Shown: positions 35,063 to 45,925 of the stretch, one piece after another
Numbering within the stretch: the first letter of the stretch is position 1
How the letters are laid out: each line of letters starts with the position of its first letter
Assembly (NCBI RefSeq): GCF_016808095.1
Contig: NC_068976.1
Span: 30,622,371-30,686,370 of the forward strand
Direction of reading: 5' to 3'
Origin: Vigna angularis
Taxonomy: Eukaryota > Streptophyta > Magnoliopsida > Fabales > Fabaceae
Length of the DNA stretch: 64,000 bases
Position numbers and translations under genes: made by a program
The notes under the pieces: model-generated
The model's database searches: none
What the model was told of the DNA's origin: nothing
What the model saw: the letters and a program-made list of their open reading frames with translations, nothing else

Positions 35063-35485
35063 TGTTAGTATTTTGAGGTTGTGAAAGGAATAGTTGATGA
35101 TAGAGAAAATGTAGAGATAGTTGAATGTAGAAGTAGTAGTTGGAAGAAGTGTTGTAGTTGTCTTTAGTTGTAGTAGATGTTGGTTCATACAAATGATAGA
35201 TGTTGGCTACATACAAATGGTAGATGTTGGCTACATACAAATGGTAGATGTTGGCTACATACATCAAATGGTAGAGTTCATGGGTATTTATAGACCCATA
35301 GATTATTCTAGAACATACTAGCCACAACTTATGTGGAATGTTCTAGATTTTTACCTATGTAGAATATTCTTGATTTTTCTTCCTATCTTAGGTTTTTCTA
35401 TAATATTCTAGAACTTGTATTACATGTCAATTCTTCTATCTAAGGAGCTTCTACATTCTTCTAGAATTTGCATTACACTTTAATA
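35063..35485 (-). repeat. 3' LTR of the Copia element
   Basis: 423 bp, no difference seen from the 5' LTR. It contains three tandem copies of a 24-bp unit (ATACAAATGGTAGATGTTGGCTAC-like, 35184-35260) and a TATTTATAG-like box at 35283-35291 on the plus strand. Confidence 0.9.
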
Positions 35486-35492
35486 CTCCTCC

Positions 35493-38066
35493 TTAATGCA
35501 AATTCGGTAACTCCAAGCATTGTGCGCAGTAGTTCAAATCTTGGTCTTGGTAACATATCTTCAATTTGATCTTCTTCCTCCATTTCCTTGACCATAGTTC
35601 TTGCTTTGATGCTTCTTCATAACAGTTAGGTTCAATCATGGCCATATTGCAGGTTTCATACATGTCTACCAAAGATCTTACTCTTCTTGGACTAGATTCA
35701 GGTGAAGAATCTTGTTGTGCAGGTGGAGAAAGCATACCTGAATTTTCTACCTCTTCTTGAGTTTCTTCTTGAGATTGTTGCACTAGAAGTAAAATGTTGC
35801 TTTTAACAACTTTTTCTTCTTCCCAATTCCAAGAAGCATTTTCATCAACTTCAACATCTCGACTGATGATGAGCTTTTTCGTTTGTAGGTTGTAGACTCG
35901 ATAGCCTTTTGATTGTGTGCTATATCCCAAGAATATTCCTCGTATAGTTTTGTCTTCAAGCTTGTGCCTCCTTTGATCAGGAACATGTATGTAGCAAATA
36001 GACCCAAATACTCGTAGGTGTTTAGCCGATGGCTTTCTCCCACTCCAAGCTTCAATAGGAGTCTTGTCTTGGACTGCTTTAGTTGGACATCTGTTTAGAA
36101 TATAAACTGCAGTGTAGACTGCTTCAGCCCAAAAAGTGTTAGGCATACTTTTCTCTTTCAGCATTGATCTTGCCATCTCCATAACTGTGCGATTCTTTCT
36201 CTCTGACACGCCATTTTGTTGTGGAGTATATGCGACTGTAAGTTGTCGCTCTATGCCTTCATCTTCACAGAATTTGTCAAACTCGCGAGATGTGTACTCC
36301 TTGCCACGATCACTTCTAAGTATTTTTAGCTGTTTTCCACTTTGCTTCTCAACAAGGGCCTTGAATTTCTTGAATACTCCAAAAACTTCTGACTTTGCCT
36401 TTAAGAAATAGACCCATGTCATTCTAGAGAAGTCATCAATGAAGAGGATGAAATATCTGTTGTTATGATGTGAAGGTGTTCTCATCGGTCCGCAAACATC
36501 GATATGAATCAACTCCAATAAGTCTTTTGCTCTCCATGCTTTGTCTGTCGAGAATGGTAATCGATGTTGTTTTCCAAGGAGACATCCTTCACATGATTCA
36601 TTATTCTCCTTCAAGTATGGAAGATCTCTCATCATGTTTTTCGTATATAGAAGCTTTAAGGCATGTGTGTTGAAGTGGCCAAATCTCCTATGCCAAAGCC
36701 ATGAGTCATCAACTTCTACCTTCATGGCAATATTAGTTCCAGGTTTGAAGCTTATAGGAAAGCTTCTATTTCTCTTCCCCATTTTTACTTGGCCAATTTC
36801 TATCATTTTATTGTCATAAATTTTGCATGTATCTTTCTCAAAATGAAGAGAATATCCATTCTCCATCATTTGGCCAATACTTAAAAGATTTTCTTTAAGA
36901 TTTGGAACTAGTAAAACGTCTTTGATGAATTTAGTACCTTTCTTTGTCTCCACCATGACAGTTCCTTTGCCTCGAGACTCCACTGTGGTGCCATTTCCTA
37001 GCCGAACTTTGACATTGACAGATTTATCAATGTCTTTGAAGATACTTTGATCTTTTTCCATGTGATTACTGCATCCACTATCCAAGTACCAACTTCCTTC
37101 TCTACCAGAAGATTCTTGATTGGCGTAGAATAAGAGTTTCTCTTGATTATCTTCTTCAGCAAAGTTTGCTTGATGTCTATTTTTACTACGACAATACTTC
37201 TCTATGTGACCAAACTTCTTGCAATACTTGCATTGAGGTTTTCCATGATGCCAACAATCTTTTTCCAAGTGACTTGTCTTTTTACATATGCCACATGGAG
37301 GATATTTTTCTTGACGAGTCATAGAGAAGCTTCTAGGATTTTCTTTATTTCTAGAAATTTCTTCTCTACTTTTATCTCCTTCATATTCTTTATTCTGAGA
37401 CCGTAATTTTAGTTTTGATTGAAAGGCATTTTCAACCGAGTCTTCTTCATGCCTTTTCAATCTTTGTTCATAAGCTTCAAGAGAGCCCATTAGTTGTGTG
37501 ATTGACAATGTAGCCAAATCTTTTGTTTGTTCAATCGCGGTTGCGATTGCATCATACTTTTGGGGAATAGAAATTAAAATTTTCTCAACGATCTTTTTGT
37601 CAAGAATATTTTCCCCATAGGCTCTCATCTGACTAACTATTTCTTTTATTCTAGAATAGTAGTCTTTAATGGTCTCAGATTCTTTCATTCTTAATAATTC
37701 AAACTCTCGTCTTAGAGAATGAAGTTTAATATTGCGTACCTCGTCACTTCCTTGAAACTCCTCTTGTATTGTGTTCCAAGCTTGTTTTGCACTTGTGGCA
37801 CCAATTATCCTTGGAAAAATTGTGTCATCAACTGCTTGTTGAAGAACAAATAAAGCCCTTGAATCCTTCTGCTTGTTTTCTTTCAACTCCTTCTTTTGAG
37901 CTGTAGTAAGAGTAGAAGTGTCTTCTGGAATAGTGAATCCCTCTTCTATGATATCCCATAAATCTTGAGAGCGAAAGAATGTCTTCATTTTGACACTCCA
38001 AAAATCATAACTTTCTCCTTTGAAAATAGGTACTGGAATTGATGATGTTTGATTAGTAGTAGCCAT
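35493..38066 (-). CDS. Copia gag-protease-integrase polyprotein (857 aa), RT-RNase H deleted
   Basis: Gag starts MATTNQTSSIPVPIFKGESY with the usual YDFW motif. The zinc knuckle CKYCKKFGHIEKYC (about residue 280) fits CX2CX4HX4C. Protease has an intact WYLDSGCSNHM (about 328). Integrase follows: CEGCLLGKQHRLPF (HHCC part), HIDVCGP, IDDFSRMTWVYFLKAK, LRSDRGKEYTS, QNGVSERKNRT, so the catalytic Asp, Asp, Glu are present. After about residue 815 the normal protein would enter reverse transcriptase (CYEEASK). Instead a one-base shift and a deletion join this to the RNase H end. In another frame PRPRFELLRTMLGV, the usual polyprotein terminus, is still readable just before the LTR. The long uninterrupted ORF suggests youth. 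Start chosen at the first ATG after the primer site. Confidence 0.88.
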   Translation of the reverse strand: MATTNQTSSIPVPIFKGESYDFWSVKMKTFFRSQDLWDIIEEGFTIPEDTSTLTTAQKKELKENKQKDSRALFVLQQAVDDTIFPRIIGATSAKQAWNTIQEEFQGSDEVRNIKLHSLRREFELLRMKESETIKDYYSRIKEIVSQMRAYGENILDKKIVEKILISIPQKYDAIATAIEQTKDLATLSITQLMGSLEAYEQRLKRHEEDSVENAFQSKLKLRSQNKEYEGDKSREEISRNKENPRSFSMTRQEKYPPCGICKKTSHLEKDCWHHGKPQCKYCKKFGHIEKYCRSKNRHQANFAEEDNQEKLLFYANQESSGREGSWYLDSGCSNHMEKDQSIFKDIDKSVNVKVRLGNGTTVESRGKGTVMVETKKGTKFIKDVLLVPNLKENLLSIGQMMENGYSLHFEKDTCKIYDNKMIEIGQVKMGKRNRSFPISFKPGTNIAMKVEVDDSWLWHRRFGHFNTHALKLLYTKNMMRDLPYLKENNESCEGCLLGKQHRLPFSTDKAWRAKDLLELIHIDVCGPMRTPSHHNNRYFILFIDDFSRMTWVYFLKAKSEVFGVFKKFKALVEKQSGKQLKILRSDRGKEYTSREFDKFCEDEGIERQLTVAYTPQQNGVSERKNRTVMEMARSMLKEKSMPNTFWAEAVYTAVYILNRCPTKAVQDKTPIEAWSGRKPSAKHLRVFGSICYIHVPDQRRHKLEDKTIRGIFLGYSTQSKGYRVYNLQTKKLIISRDVEVDENASWNWEEEKVVKSNILLLVQQSQEETQEEVENSGMLSPPAQQDSSPESSPRRVRSLVDMYETCNMAMIEPNCYEEASKQELWSRKWRKKIKLKICYQDQDLNYCAQCLELPNLH

Positions 38067-38159
38067 TGTTGAGAATATATTTGGGAGTAGTAGAATGAGT
38101 TATAGTTTTGTTTGAGGTAGTTGAAAATTTTATCTACGCCCAGTAGATGACCGAACGTA

Positions 38160-38171
38160 GCTCTGGTACCA
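38160..38171 (-). other. Primer-binding site of the Copia element (initiator Met-tRNA type)
   Basis: TGGTACCAGAGC on the minus strand, one base from the 5' LTR end. It differs from TGGTATCAGAGC by one transition. Confidence 0.8.
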
Positions 38172-38172
38172 C

Positions 38173-38595
38173 TGTTAGTATTTTGAGGTTGTGAAAGGAA
38201 TAGTTGATGATAGAGAAAATGTAGAGATAGTTGAATGTAGAAGTAGTAGTTGGAAGAAGTGTTGTAGTTGTCTTTAGTTGTAGTAGATGTTGGTTCATAC
38301 AAATGATAGATGTTGGCTACATACAAATGGTAGATGTTGGCTACATACAAATGGTAGATGTTGGCTACATACATCAAATGGTAGAGTTCATGGGTATTTA
38401 TAGACCCATAGATTATTCTAGAACATACTAGCCACAACTTATGTGGAATGTTCTAGATTTTTACCTATGTAGAATATTCTTGATTTTTCTTCCTATCTTA
38501 GGTTTTTCTATAATATTCTAGAACTTGTATTACATGTCAATTCTTCTATCTAAGGAGCTTCTACATTCTTCTAGAATTTGCATTACACTTTAATA
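38173..38595 (-). repeat. 5' LTR of the Copia element
   Basis: 423 bp, the same sequence as 35063-35485, next to the primer site at 38160-38171. On the minus strand the LTR begins TATTAAAGTG rather than TG, confirmed by the target duplication and the polypurine tract. Confidence 0.9.
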
Positions 38596-39000
38596 ATTGG
38601 ATTGATTTAATGTTTCTGAAGTCTTCTTAACTGCAAGCATTTCTGCAACTGGCTTAAAATCATATGTCTTGGCACTTTGATATAGAGTACCTGATACAAG
38701 ATAAGATATTTTTGTAGGGTATGGTCTGATCAAAACTTCAATGCACAAAGTAACATATGTTGTAGGGTATGGTTTGATCCAGTTCATATGTGAGAAAAGA
38801 GAACAAAAATATGATTTACAAAGAGAGAAAACAAATACCATTGGAAGCAAGCTGAACCCATTGCCACCACCATTCAATACAAATATGAACCTCAGATGAA
38901 AAAGCAGTGACCGAGTTCAGTGATGAGTTGGGAGCGAGTTGATGGTGAAGAGTAAAGAATCGATGACCTGAGGACAGTAGCTTCATTGGACATTGCAGAG

Positions 39001-39382
39001 ATGTTTTTCTGGTAATAGCTTTTTCCTTGTTATCATACAGAAATTTATTATTAATGGTAAGAGGGTTCCATCTTTACAAGGCCATTTATAACCAATGTGC
39101 TTTCTAATATAGTGCTTCCATAATTATACATAGCCATGCAACGGTGTCCCCTCCAATAGGGTGTCTCCTTAACGAGATATCACGTGATGTCCATTTTATT
39201 TTTTATGCACCTATGTCCAGTCCAATAAAGTACCCGCTTACTGAGATATTATCCATTTTATTTATCATGTTTTATATATTTTATATTACTCATTTACCTT
39301 GCTCATCGTTTTCTTTTTTCTCATTGATGAATCTTTTTATCAATATTACTTTATAGAAGGAAGCAATCTCAGTCTGCGCATT
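39001..39382 (-). promoter_or_regulatory. Putative upstream region of copy P3 with CCAAT-type repeats
   Basis: Upstream (right) of the candidate first exon of P3. The region resembles 57657-57880 and 63120-63380, all with the phrase GTCC(A/C)(A/C)TCCAATAG(G/A)GTRYCTCC on the plus strand, i.e. CTATTGGA on the gene strand. Conservation beyond the exon suggests a duplicated promoter. No TATA box is certain. Confidence 0.35.
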
Positions 39383-41640
39383 CAATGTTTTATTATAAAC
39401 GCAGAAACACAGCAGTAAATTGGTTGTTCTTTTATTGGTTCAGAAAAAATGCAGTTTTCAATGAAAAAAAGATGCTATTGAAAAAGATGAATACAGTTGG
39501 CAATAGAAAACACCCTAGAAATTGCAGAGAGGTTTCGTCTACTACCTTTCTTTCATATTCATCCTATTGGTTCAGAAAAGAGGTAAAGAAAAACAGTTTT
39601 CAACAAAAACAAGATTCATTGAAAAAATAAACCTGCTGTGATCGGAGACACAGTGCTTCCACCTGATATTGCAGAGAGGTTCGCTAGTCCTCTGCTTCTC
39701 TTCTTAAATAAAATTTGTCTTCTTGCAGAATTCAAATATTTTAATTTTAGTTGTTTACCTATGCATGAACATTAGTGTATATATTAATTTCTTTTAATGA
39801 TTTGAGACTATATGTAGAACAATCAAGAAAAATGAAAAATCATTTGTTTAAAAAACATTCATAAAATTTGTATAAAAACATAAAAAAAAAACTAATAACA
39901 TTATTATAGATATTCAACAAACCTTTGAAATTTATAAATAATTCATACACATTGACCTAATAAAACTATTTATTATGAACAACTTCTACAAATAATCCTA
40001 CACACTTCTAATAATGGATTATATGGTTATGGAAAATAGTAACACTAAGTAGTATATTGCTAACATTTGATCAAGACAAAAACTCTAGAATTCTTCTTGT
40101 TACTATTAGAAATATTCAGAATACATTATCACTTTATAATGAATATATCATTGTACATCTAACTAGTTAAATAAAAAAAATACAACTGTAAATAATAATT
40201 AAATTACAAAAAAATCATTTCATTTCGTATTCCACTAAAATAAAATACAAAAGAAATTATATACAATTATTACACTAATGAAGGTGCCTTGAGTCCAAAA
40301 ACAAAGGAGATTTCCACCGACACCTACAAAAATAAAAAATGATATCATGTTAAAAAGAATGTTAGCAACATATTGTTATTAGTAGATAAATTTACAAGAG
40401 TCTCATCATTAATACAATACAATTACTCCACTGAAAGAAGAGCCATATGGAATGAGGGTTTTTGCCAGCATTATGCTATTAAGAACAATTAACATTAAAC
40501 ATAAACTCCTACAAACTTTTTTGAGAATTGAGACTCTTAAGTCTTTTAGCCCTGCAACCAAGGTAGAAAAGAAACATGTGATTCAATAGCTCTGGCTTAG
40601 TCTACAAATAAAAACATCCGAACAGGACATTAAAAATTTAAGAAAATAACTCACTTTGAAGATATATAATTATCAATCTCATCCTTCTCTGGAAACCGTA
40701 AACAAACCAGCTTTCTTCAGGTAAAGTAGCAGTTTCATCTTGTATCTTCATATATGCATTGATGCTTTCTTTTAGAAAACTTGCTAATTTCCTAGTCAAA
40801 ATGGTATCATCAATCAGACAAATTGAGCTCATAAATTTTGAGAATTACCTTGCAGCAGAAGAACCGATTCGTCATTGTAACTTGGTAAGTTCCAAAATGT
40901 CATCCCATTGTTGTCCACAAACTCTGGATTGATTCTCGTGGCATCACATCCACTTTTGTCTTTAACATAAGAAAAACAATTGTCAACCCTTACAATAGCA
41001 TAAACATTAAAACTAGTAACATATAAAACAACTATATGTATCCAAACTTTCCATTTTGGCTTAGTTAAGAGCGTTAATTTATTTAAGAAACACAATTACC
41101 TACACATACTCTATTTTCTGTTTTTACCGCATTAAGAACATTTATTTCTTTATCAAACCAAGACCTACCTAGATGTTTAGAAAAATACAAAATCCAGGAA
41201 TTTAAACTAAGAAAGGAAACACATCTTACAGGATATTATGTAAGCGAATACTAATGTGCAAGAAAAGAAACAAGATATTAAATGAACAGTATATAATGCA
41301 AATGAAATTATAGAGAAACCTAAGACTAAGCACTTGTTTGCCATTCATATTAGTTCTTTTTCATCGTAGATAAAACAAAACAACCATTTTATTTTGCTTT
41401 CAGAGTCCTGAGCTAATAACTAGTTGTTTACAACTTGGATAACTTTGAACCATGGACTTTTGTACCACACCAAAATATTTTGACCTAAAAAGATGAAAGT
41501 GGAGAACTTTAGCCAAGATAACATGAATTTCATAATCAATGTGTGCTTCGTCAACCTCAGTTCGTATCTTTATAAGAGCATCATGCTCCTCCACTGGAAT
41601 GCAGGACACTTTGGCATTCGCATTCTGTAACTTTTGTGCA
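39383..41640. repeat. Segmental duplicate, near-identical to 29063-31080
   Basis: See 29063-31080. Differences are scattered substitutions and small indels (for example a TTA loss near 40099 and four extra codons in the last exon). It ends at 41640, where the exon that begins AAGTTACAGAATGCG on the minus strand breaks into unrelated AT-rich DNA. Confidence 0.88.
40651..41640 (-). pseudogene. Zinc-finger family copy P4: C-terminal exons only
   Basis: Minus exons: about 41530-41640 (QKLQNANAKVSCIPVEEHDA, LIKIRTEVDEAH), 40855-40970 (SGCDATRINPEFVDNNGMTF, FWNLPSYNDESVLLLQ: WHIM-like) and 40651-40790 (DETATLPEESWFVYG, then a one-base loss). In the last exon the eight bases missing from P2 are present, but the base lost at GGTTTCCAG shifts the frame, so the two copies carry different lesions. 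Nothing upstream of the coiled-coil exon exists here. Confidence 0.75.
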
Positions 41641-42337
41641 AGAATGCCTTATATATTATATATTTTTTATTACTTTAGAATACTATTATTTTATAATTTT
41701 TTGAAAAAAATAATCCCAAAACATTACAAAGGTCTAAATTCAATTTAATTCCCAAATAAATATAATTTAATTTAAATTGCTTTATTATATAAGAAAAAAA
41801 GAATCCAAGGTCATTGTTCATACACTTTTCCAGTAAACTGCACACTATTATCATATAAAAAAACTAAAACAAATATCATTTCCTTCTGCATTAAGAATAT
41901 TTTAATTAAAAAATAATTTACTGAGTTGTTACATCTTAACATACGTACTATTTCTATTTATTTAGTAATATCTTATATAAGAGTGCCTTCTAAATTAAAT
42001 ATTTTAATTTTATTTTCATCATGTCATCTAGGATTACAGCTTTTTTTTAAGCATGATAGATATTTAATTTGTTTTCATCAAAAAGTATTATGCTGCATCC
42101 AATAGTCTATTTTCATAGAGGATTTACTTTCTGATAAAATTTTGTTAAAATAAGATGAATATATTTAATTTAAAATTATAAAATGTAACACATACAATGA
42201 AAAATATTAAAGGTTATCCTAAAACACAAGCACAAGCAATCTAACAAGGAAGAACAAAAGCTATTTGGAGATGAATATAAAATATTACAAGAAGATCAAA
42301 AAACACAAGCAGGGAAGAACAAAAGCTATTTGGACAT
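41641..42337. other. AT-rich region, no gene
   Basis: No ORF of interest. A 25-bp phrase (GGAAGAACAAAAGCTATTTGGA) occurs twice at 42249 and 42313, just left of the LTR fragment, and may belong to the end of a degraded Tat-like internal region. Confidence 0.4.
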
Positions 42338-42850
42338 TGATGAAGGCATATTTATGCACATGTTTATGTTTTAAAATTAAAATTTTTAACAAGATTATTG
42401 TGCTTAAATGTTTGAATTGAAAAGAGTTTGTGATGATTGGATTTATTGGGTTTGAGAATTAAAGAGACGAAAAAGGTGAGTTTTAGCACATAAATTATTC
42501 TTAGATGTTCTAATGAAATTAAAGCTTTATTGGTCCAAAATTTCAAATCAAGGCCCAAAAGTCTCAAAAGGAAATTAGTTTATTCAAGAAAAGGGCTGAA
42601 TGCACCTTTGTTTTTACAAATGTACACCATTCTTTTCTAAAAAAGGCCAAACAGTTCTACACCCCTAAATTTTCCTACCTACACCACTCCTAAATCAAAC
42701 TCATCAAATGATGCCATGTCAGTAATCCTTGCATTCACCATTCACCCAATGAGAGAGTGCCACATCAATAGCCTTGCCACATCGCATGCCATGTCATCAC
42801 CATCTTCTCTAACAGAGAAACCCTAACCCAGCAACCATCTTCTCTAAGGG
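42338..42850 (+). repeat. 5' fragment of a Tat-like LTR (same family as 10481-13112)
   Basis: TGATGAAGGCATATTTATGC and the following 500 bases follow the start of the solo LTR at 10481 (TTTGTGATGATTGG, ATTAAAGAGACG, GTGAGTTTTAGC, CCTAAATTTTCCTA). It stops at about AACCCTAACCCAGCAACC, before the GC-rich block and the TATA box. Confidence 0.7.
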
Positions 42851-42879
42851 TTATTTTATGGTCATTTGAAACTTATCTA

Positions 42880-43640
42880 AGCTCTTAGTTAATTGAAATA
42901 TCAAATAAATGAATTAGTAGTTGAACTGTTAAGTAGGATCTGAACTGAACCTTTGAGTTTGTTCAGTTATAATAGTGTTTTCCTATCAATTATAATGTTG
43001 AAGGAACCAATTTGATCAATAGAATGAGTCTTAAGTGCATCAAAAGCCATTTTCGAAGTGTGTTGTCAATTGGTATAGCGTCCCTAAGCACCCCTATTTT
43101 AGAGGCGTCATCGCTAACTTTTTGACTCTGAGCGCCCACTTTGAATGGCCAGGGCGTTGAGCGCCCATTTCCAGTGGCCCCGACACTAAGCACCCACTTC
43201 TAGTGGCCAAGGCGTTGAGTGCCAACTCTTGGGCGTCGAAGCGCCCTTCGTACAAATTTTTGATTTCCTTTTTCTGAGTTATTCTGTGATCTTGGATGCA
43301 CTGTTTTGGGTTTCTTTGACGAAAGTGAAATATTTTCATGAGTTTTTGTATGATATATGGTGTTATATGTATCCATGAATGGAAAGTTGTGAAAAGGAGT
43401 TCCGTGGAGGAATTTCTTATTGTTGGTTACTTAGTATTGTGAATATGAATGTATTGGAGCTAGTACTGATAGTTTATCCTGACGCTCTCAATAACCCTAA
43501 CCTCAAGTAAAGATGAGTGGTTATATCGTGGAGAGTAGCAGGAGGTCCTAGTCTAGAGACTTTATCTTGGCCAAAGACTTTTGTTGGAGGAGTAACCTCG
43601 TATGGTAGAGTAGTGCAGTAAAGAAATACAACAACAGTTA
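42880..43640. repeat. LTR-like relic with GCGTTGAGCGCCC repeats, related to 13118-13660
   Basis: 43090-43250 holds four diverged units of about 36 bp built on GGGCGTTGAGCGCCCAYTT and AGTGGCC. The right half (43470-43640) shares phrases with 13425-13570 (ATCCTGA, AATAACC, AGGAGGTC). No coding sequence. The small minus ORFs are artefacts of the repeat. Confidence 0.45.
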
Positions 43641-43654
43641 TTTTCTCCAATTCG

Positions 43655-44780
43655 CACCGGTTCTGCAACCGAGGTATATACAAGCGAGGAAAAAAGTCTA
43701 CCACTTTTTGCCTCGGTTCTAAACCGAGGCAAAAAGGTGTATGCTTTTGCCTCGGTTAAAATTAAACCGAGGCGGTAGAGGGGTTCCTTTTTGACTTTTT
43801 TTTTTCGCCATACTTTTGGTCTAGGTTTCTAGTGAACCGAGACAGTAGAAGAGTTTTTTTTTTTCCTCAACCTTTCTGCAAGAATGGGTAATATACATTT
43901 TTAACATCAGGTCATGAACAGATCCACCTTCCATGAACTTGATCAACATTTGCTTATTGTCATTTTCTCTATTGCATCATCTTTTAATCGCGACTCTATA
44001 GAAATCTGAAGTCAGTCTTCTATCCCACAACTAGAAAAAGAGAGGAAAATATCATAGAAATAATAAACTTTAAAACTAACACCCAGGCTAGAATCATATT
44101 CAGTTCCTTTCATAACATAATAGAATCATATAACACAAAAAGAAAAAGAAACCGTTTTTCCTCCAAGCAAGTTCATCCCTTCAACCTACACTACACGGAA
44201 CACACCACAAAAGCCATATCCAGAGAGGAAAACATCACTTTCTCCTTCAATTCCTCCCTAACAAAACATGCCAGAAAGCCATAAATAAAACAAGATAGAT
44301 GTGCTCTGCGCCTTCTTTACCTGTGTCAAATGGAGCCAATAGCCAAATGAGACTCAATACACCCGTATTTCTTAAGTAACACATCAAATTTTGTTAAGCC
44401 ATTTTTTCCTAACCCCCGATTCCTCTCCTCTACAAGAAAAAACCCAACCACCCCGAATTGGTTACGGCGACCATTAACAAAAACAAATAATGAAATTAAG
44501 CGTCCACGCCTCTCTGTTCATCTCCAATCACCAACAAAGGAGTCGAACCCTTAAGCAAAAACCACGGGAGATTACCTTAGGGCTTTGGGGGGTTCTGTTT
44601 TAAAAGGAGAAGAGAGTGGCGTTCTAGCGACATCTCTGTTTGGTCGCGGTGGGAGCAACTGTCTCCCAGGGTTAAGGTAGCAAAGGTAGAGGCCGAACTG
44701 TCGTACACGGCACGACTTCCTCCAACGTGAGCAACGACGACTCCGACAACTAGCCTCGGTGAAGACGTGGCGCGAAGGAT
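43655..44780. mobile_element. Second CCTCGGTT-type non-autonomous TIR element
   Basis: The left part (43660-43850) has GCCTCGGTTCTAAACCGAGGC, GCCTCGGTTAAAATTAAACCG and similar hairpins, matching the left end of 8127-9131 (ACCGAGGTATAT(A/T)CAAG). The interior to 44780 is noncoding, with a GC-richer right part. Right boundary is placed where the cluster flank (ACGAACATTTTTGGTTG) resumes. Ends are eroded. Confidence 0.5.
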
Positions 44781-44784
44781 TTTA

Positions 44785-44998
44785 TCACGAACATTTTTGG
44801 TTGAAAAATAGATCTACATGACTTTTATGTTCTTAATATGTATCATTTACTTTTTAGTTCCATTAATATTTTTTTAACTGTACCTTCTAAAATAAATATT
44901 TTAATTTTAGTTTTTTACCTATGCATAAGCATTAGTGTATTTATTTTCTTTTAATGATTTGCATTGTAGAACACTTAAGAAAAATGAAAAATCATTAA

Positions 44999-45045
<47 letters not shown>

Positions 45046-45248
45046 TATAATATATTGTTTAAAAAATAAAACTAGTAGTGGGTCCACTAGTTCAATTTGT
45101 GAAGGAGAAGAAAGTTATGCAAGGAGTAGTGGGTCCTATTGTTTCCAAGAGGTAAGCTATGCAAGCAACAACAACAAAGCTAATCAATAGAATATAGGGA
45201 TCGCATTACTCAAACCATTTGGTATGGTCCCATTCTTCTATTTTATTT
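44785..45248. repeat. Cluster flank paralogous to 62150-62900, with (AT)n at 45001-45042
   Basis: AACATTTTTGGTTGAAAAATAGATCTACA starts both 44792 and 62155. They continue together to the AT microsatellite and beyond (CCAAGAGG, AAACCATTTGGTATG). No gene is supported here. Confidence 0.7.
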
Positions 45249-45379
45249 TTAATGAGTAAAAGATTTTCCAATTCTCCCAATATGAGCAAAAGATAATCTC
45301 ACGTCCATTTGGAGTAGGAGAAAGGAATTCCCGCTTTGAATGCTGAGTTGAAGGGAATAGCAAAGGTAAGACAGCTGGT

Positions 45380-45925
45380 TTGCAATTTTGAGTGTCCTTT
45401 CATAACTTTCTTTACTGATTAACCCCAACAATCTAATGTGAAATTGAATCAATGAAGAGTTATATTTATCTACACTTTCTTTACTGATCAATTCTTTAAA
45501 CATGTATTCAGCGTCTCCTTCCTAAAAAATAGAGCCTGATTAAAATTACACACAAGAATAACATGGAAGAAGCACCATTATATATTATGAATGGTTGTCA
45601 CACCATAAGTGTAAAGCAAGAATTAAGCTTGAACAATAATACCATTTTTTTATAGAGTATATAATTTAATGTAACAAAAGGCAATATCATTCGTGGTGAA
45701 AAAACTCAATTAAATGACTACCTGCAAAATAATCTAAATTTTGACTTTTAAGTTGCATGATACTGATAGAAATATGTAGCTCCAAAATTTGTAACATGCT
45801 TTGTAACATTAAAGGAATTTGCCAACTGTGATTGTTCAATCAGTCAACTATTAAATGTAATTAATAAAAGAAATGAGGAAATATTCTTAACATGAATCCA
45901 TAGCTTTCTGAATACTCTGAAAAAG
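45380..45925 (-). pseudogene. Zinc-finger family copy P5, 3' part, left of the chromovirus
   Basis: At 45400-45530 the minus strand encodes FKELISKESVDKYNSSLIQF and HIRLLGL, the DDT-adjacent exon of P2 with a damaged start (CTATTTTTTAGG in place of CTTGATCTCAAGG). At 45895-45925 a short piece reads FRVFRK and its donor GT has become CT. The exon is broken at the AAAAG target site of the chromovirus and resumes at 57045. Confidence 0.65.

Larger units (their letters stand above)
35063..38595 (-). mobile_element. Recent Ty1/copia element without reverse transcriptase, TSD ATTGG
   Basis: Two 423-bp LTRs (35063-35485 and 38173-38595) look identical over their full length, and the element is flanked by ATTGG at 35058-35062 and 38596-38600. 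A primer site TGGTACCAGAGC (38160-38171, minus) is one base from the initiator Met-tRNA site, and a polypurine tract AAGGAGGAG (35486-35494, minus) adjoins the 3' LTR. The only ORF encodes gag, protease and integrase. Reverse transcriptase and RNase H are deleted apart from the last residues. It must have been copied by proteins supplied by another element, and recently. Confidence 0.92.
34686..39000 (-). pseudogene. Zinc-finger family copy P3, interrupted by a Copia element
   Basis: Minus exons: the 5' exon about 38841-38997 (HICIEWWWQWVQLASNG, with a 2-base deletion after ATG SNEATV); then 38596-38681 (GTLYQSAKTYDFKPVAEMLA, VKKTSETLNQ), continuing across the Copia insertion at 35050-35062 (SNEG, then a GT donor); then about 34930-34990 (WFQEGMTGYYKLDLYE) and 34686-34782 (KLRNYIRNENSRHAKVV, KLKIAAAKEK). 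It lacks the zinc-finger exons and the first half of the next exon: GTLYQ follows directly after an intron acceptor (ATCAG). It also lacks the WHIM-like end. The insertion and frameshifts make it a pseudogene. Confidence 0.72.

Noticed and set aside
35783..37406. ORFs of 67-92 codons on both strands inside the Copia region
   Set aside because: Out-of-frame shadows of the 857-codon gag-protease-integrase ORF.
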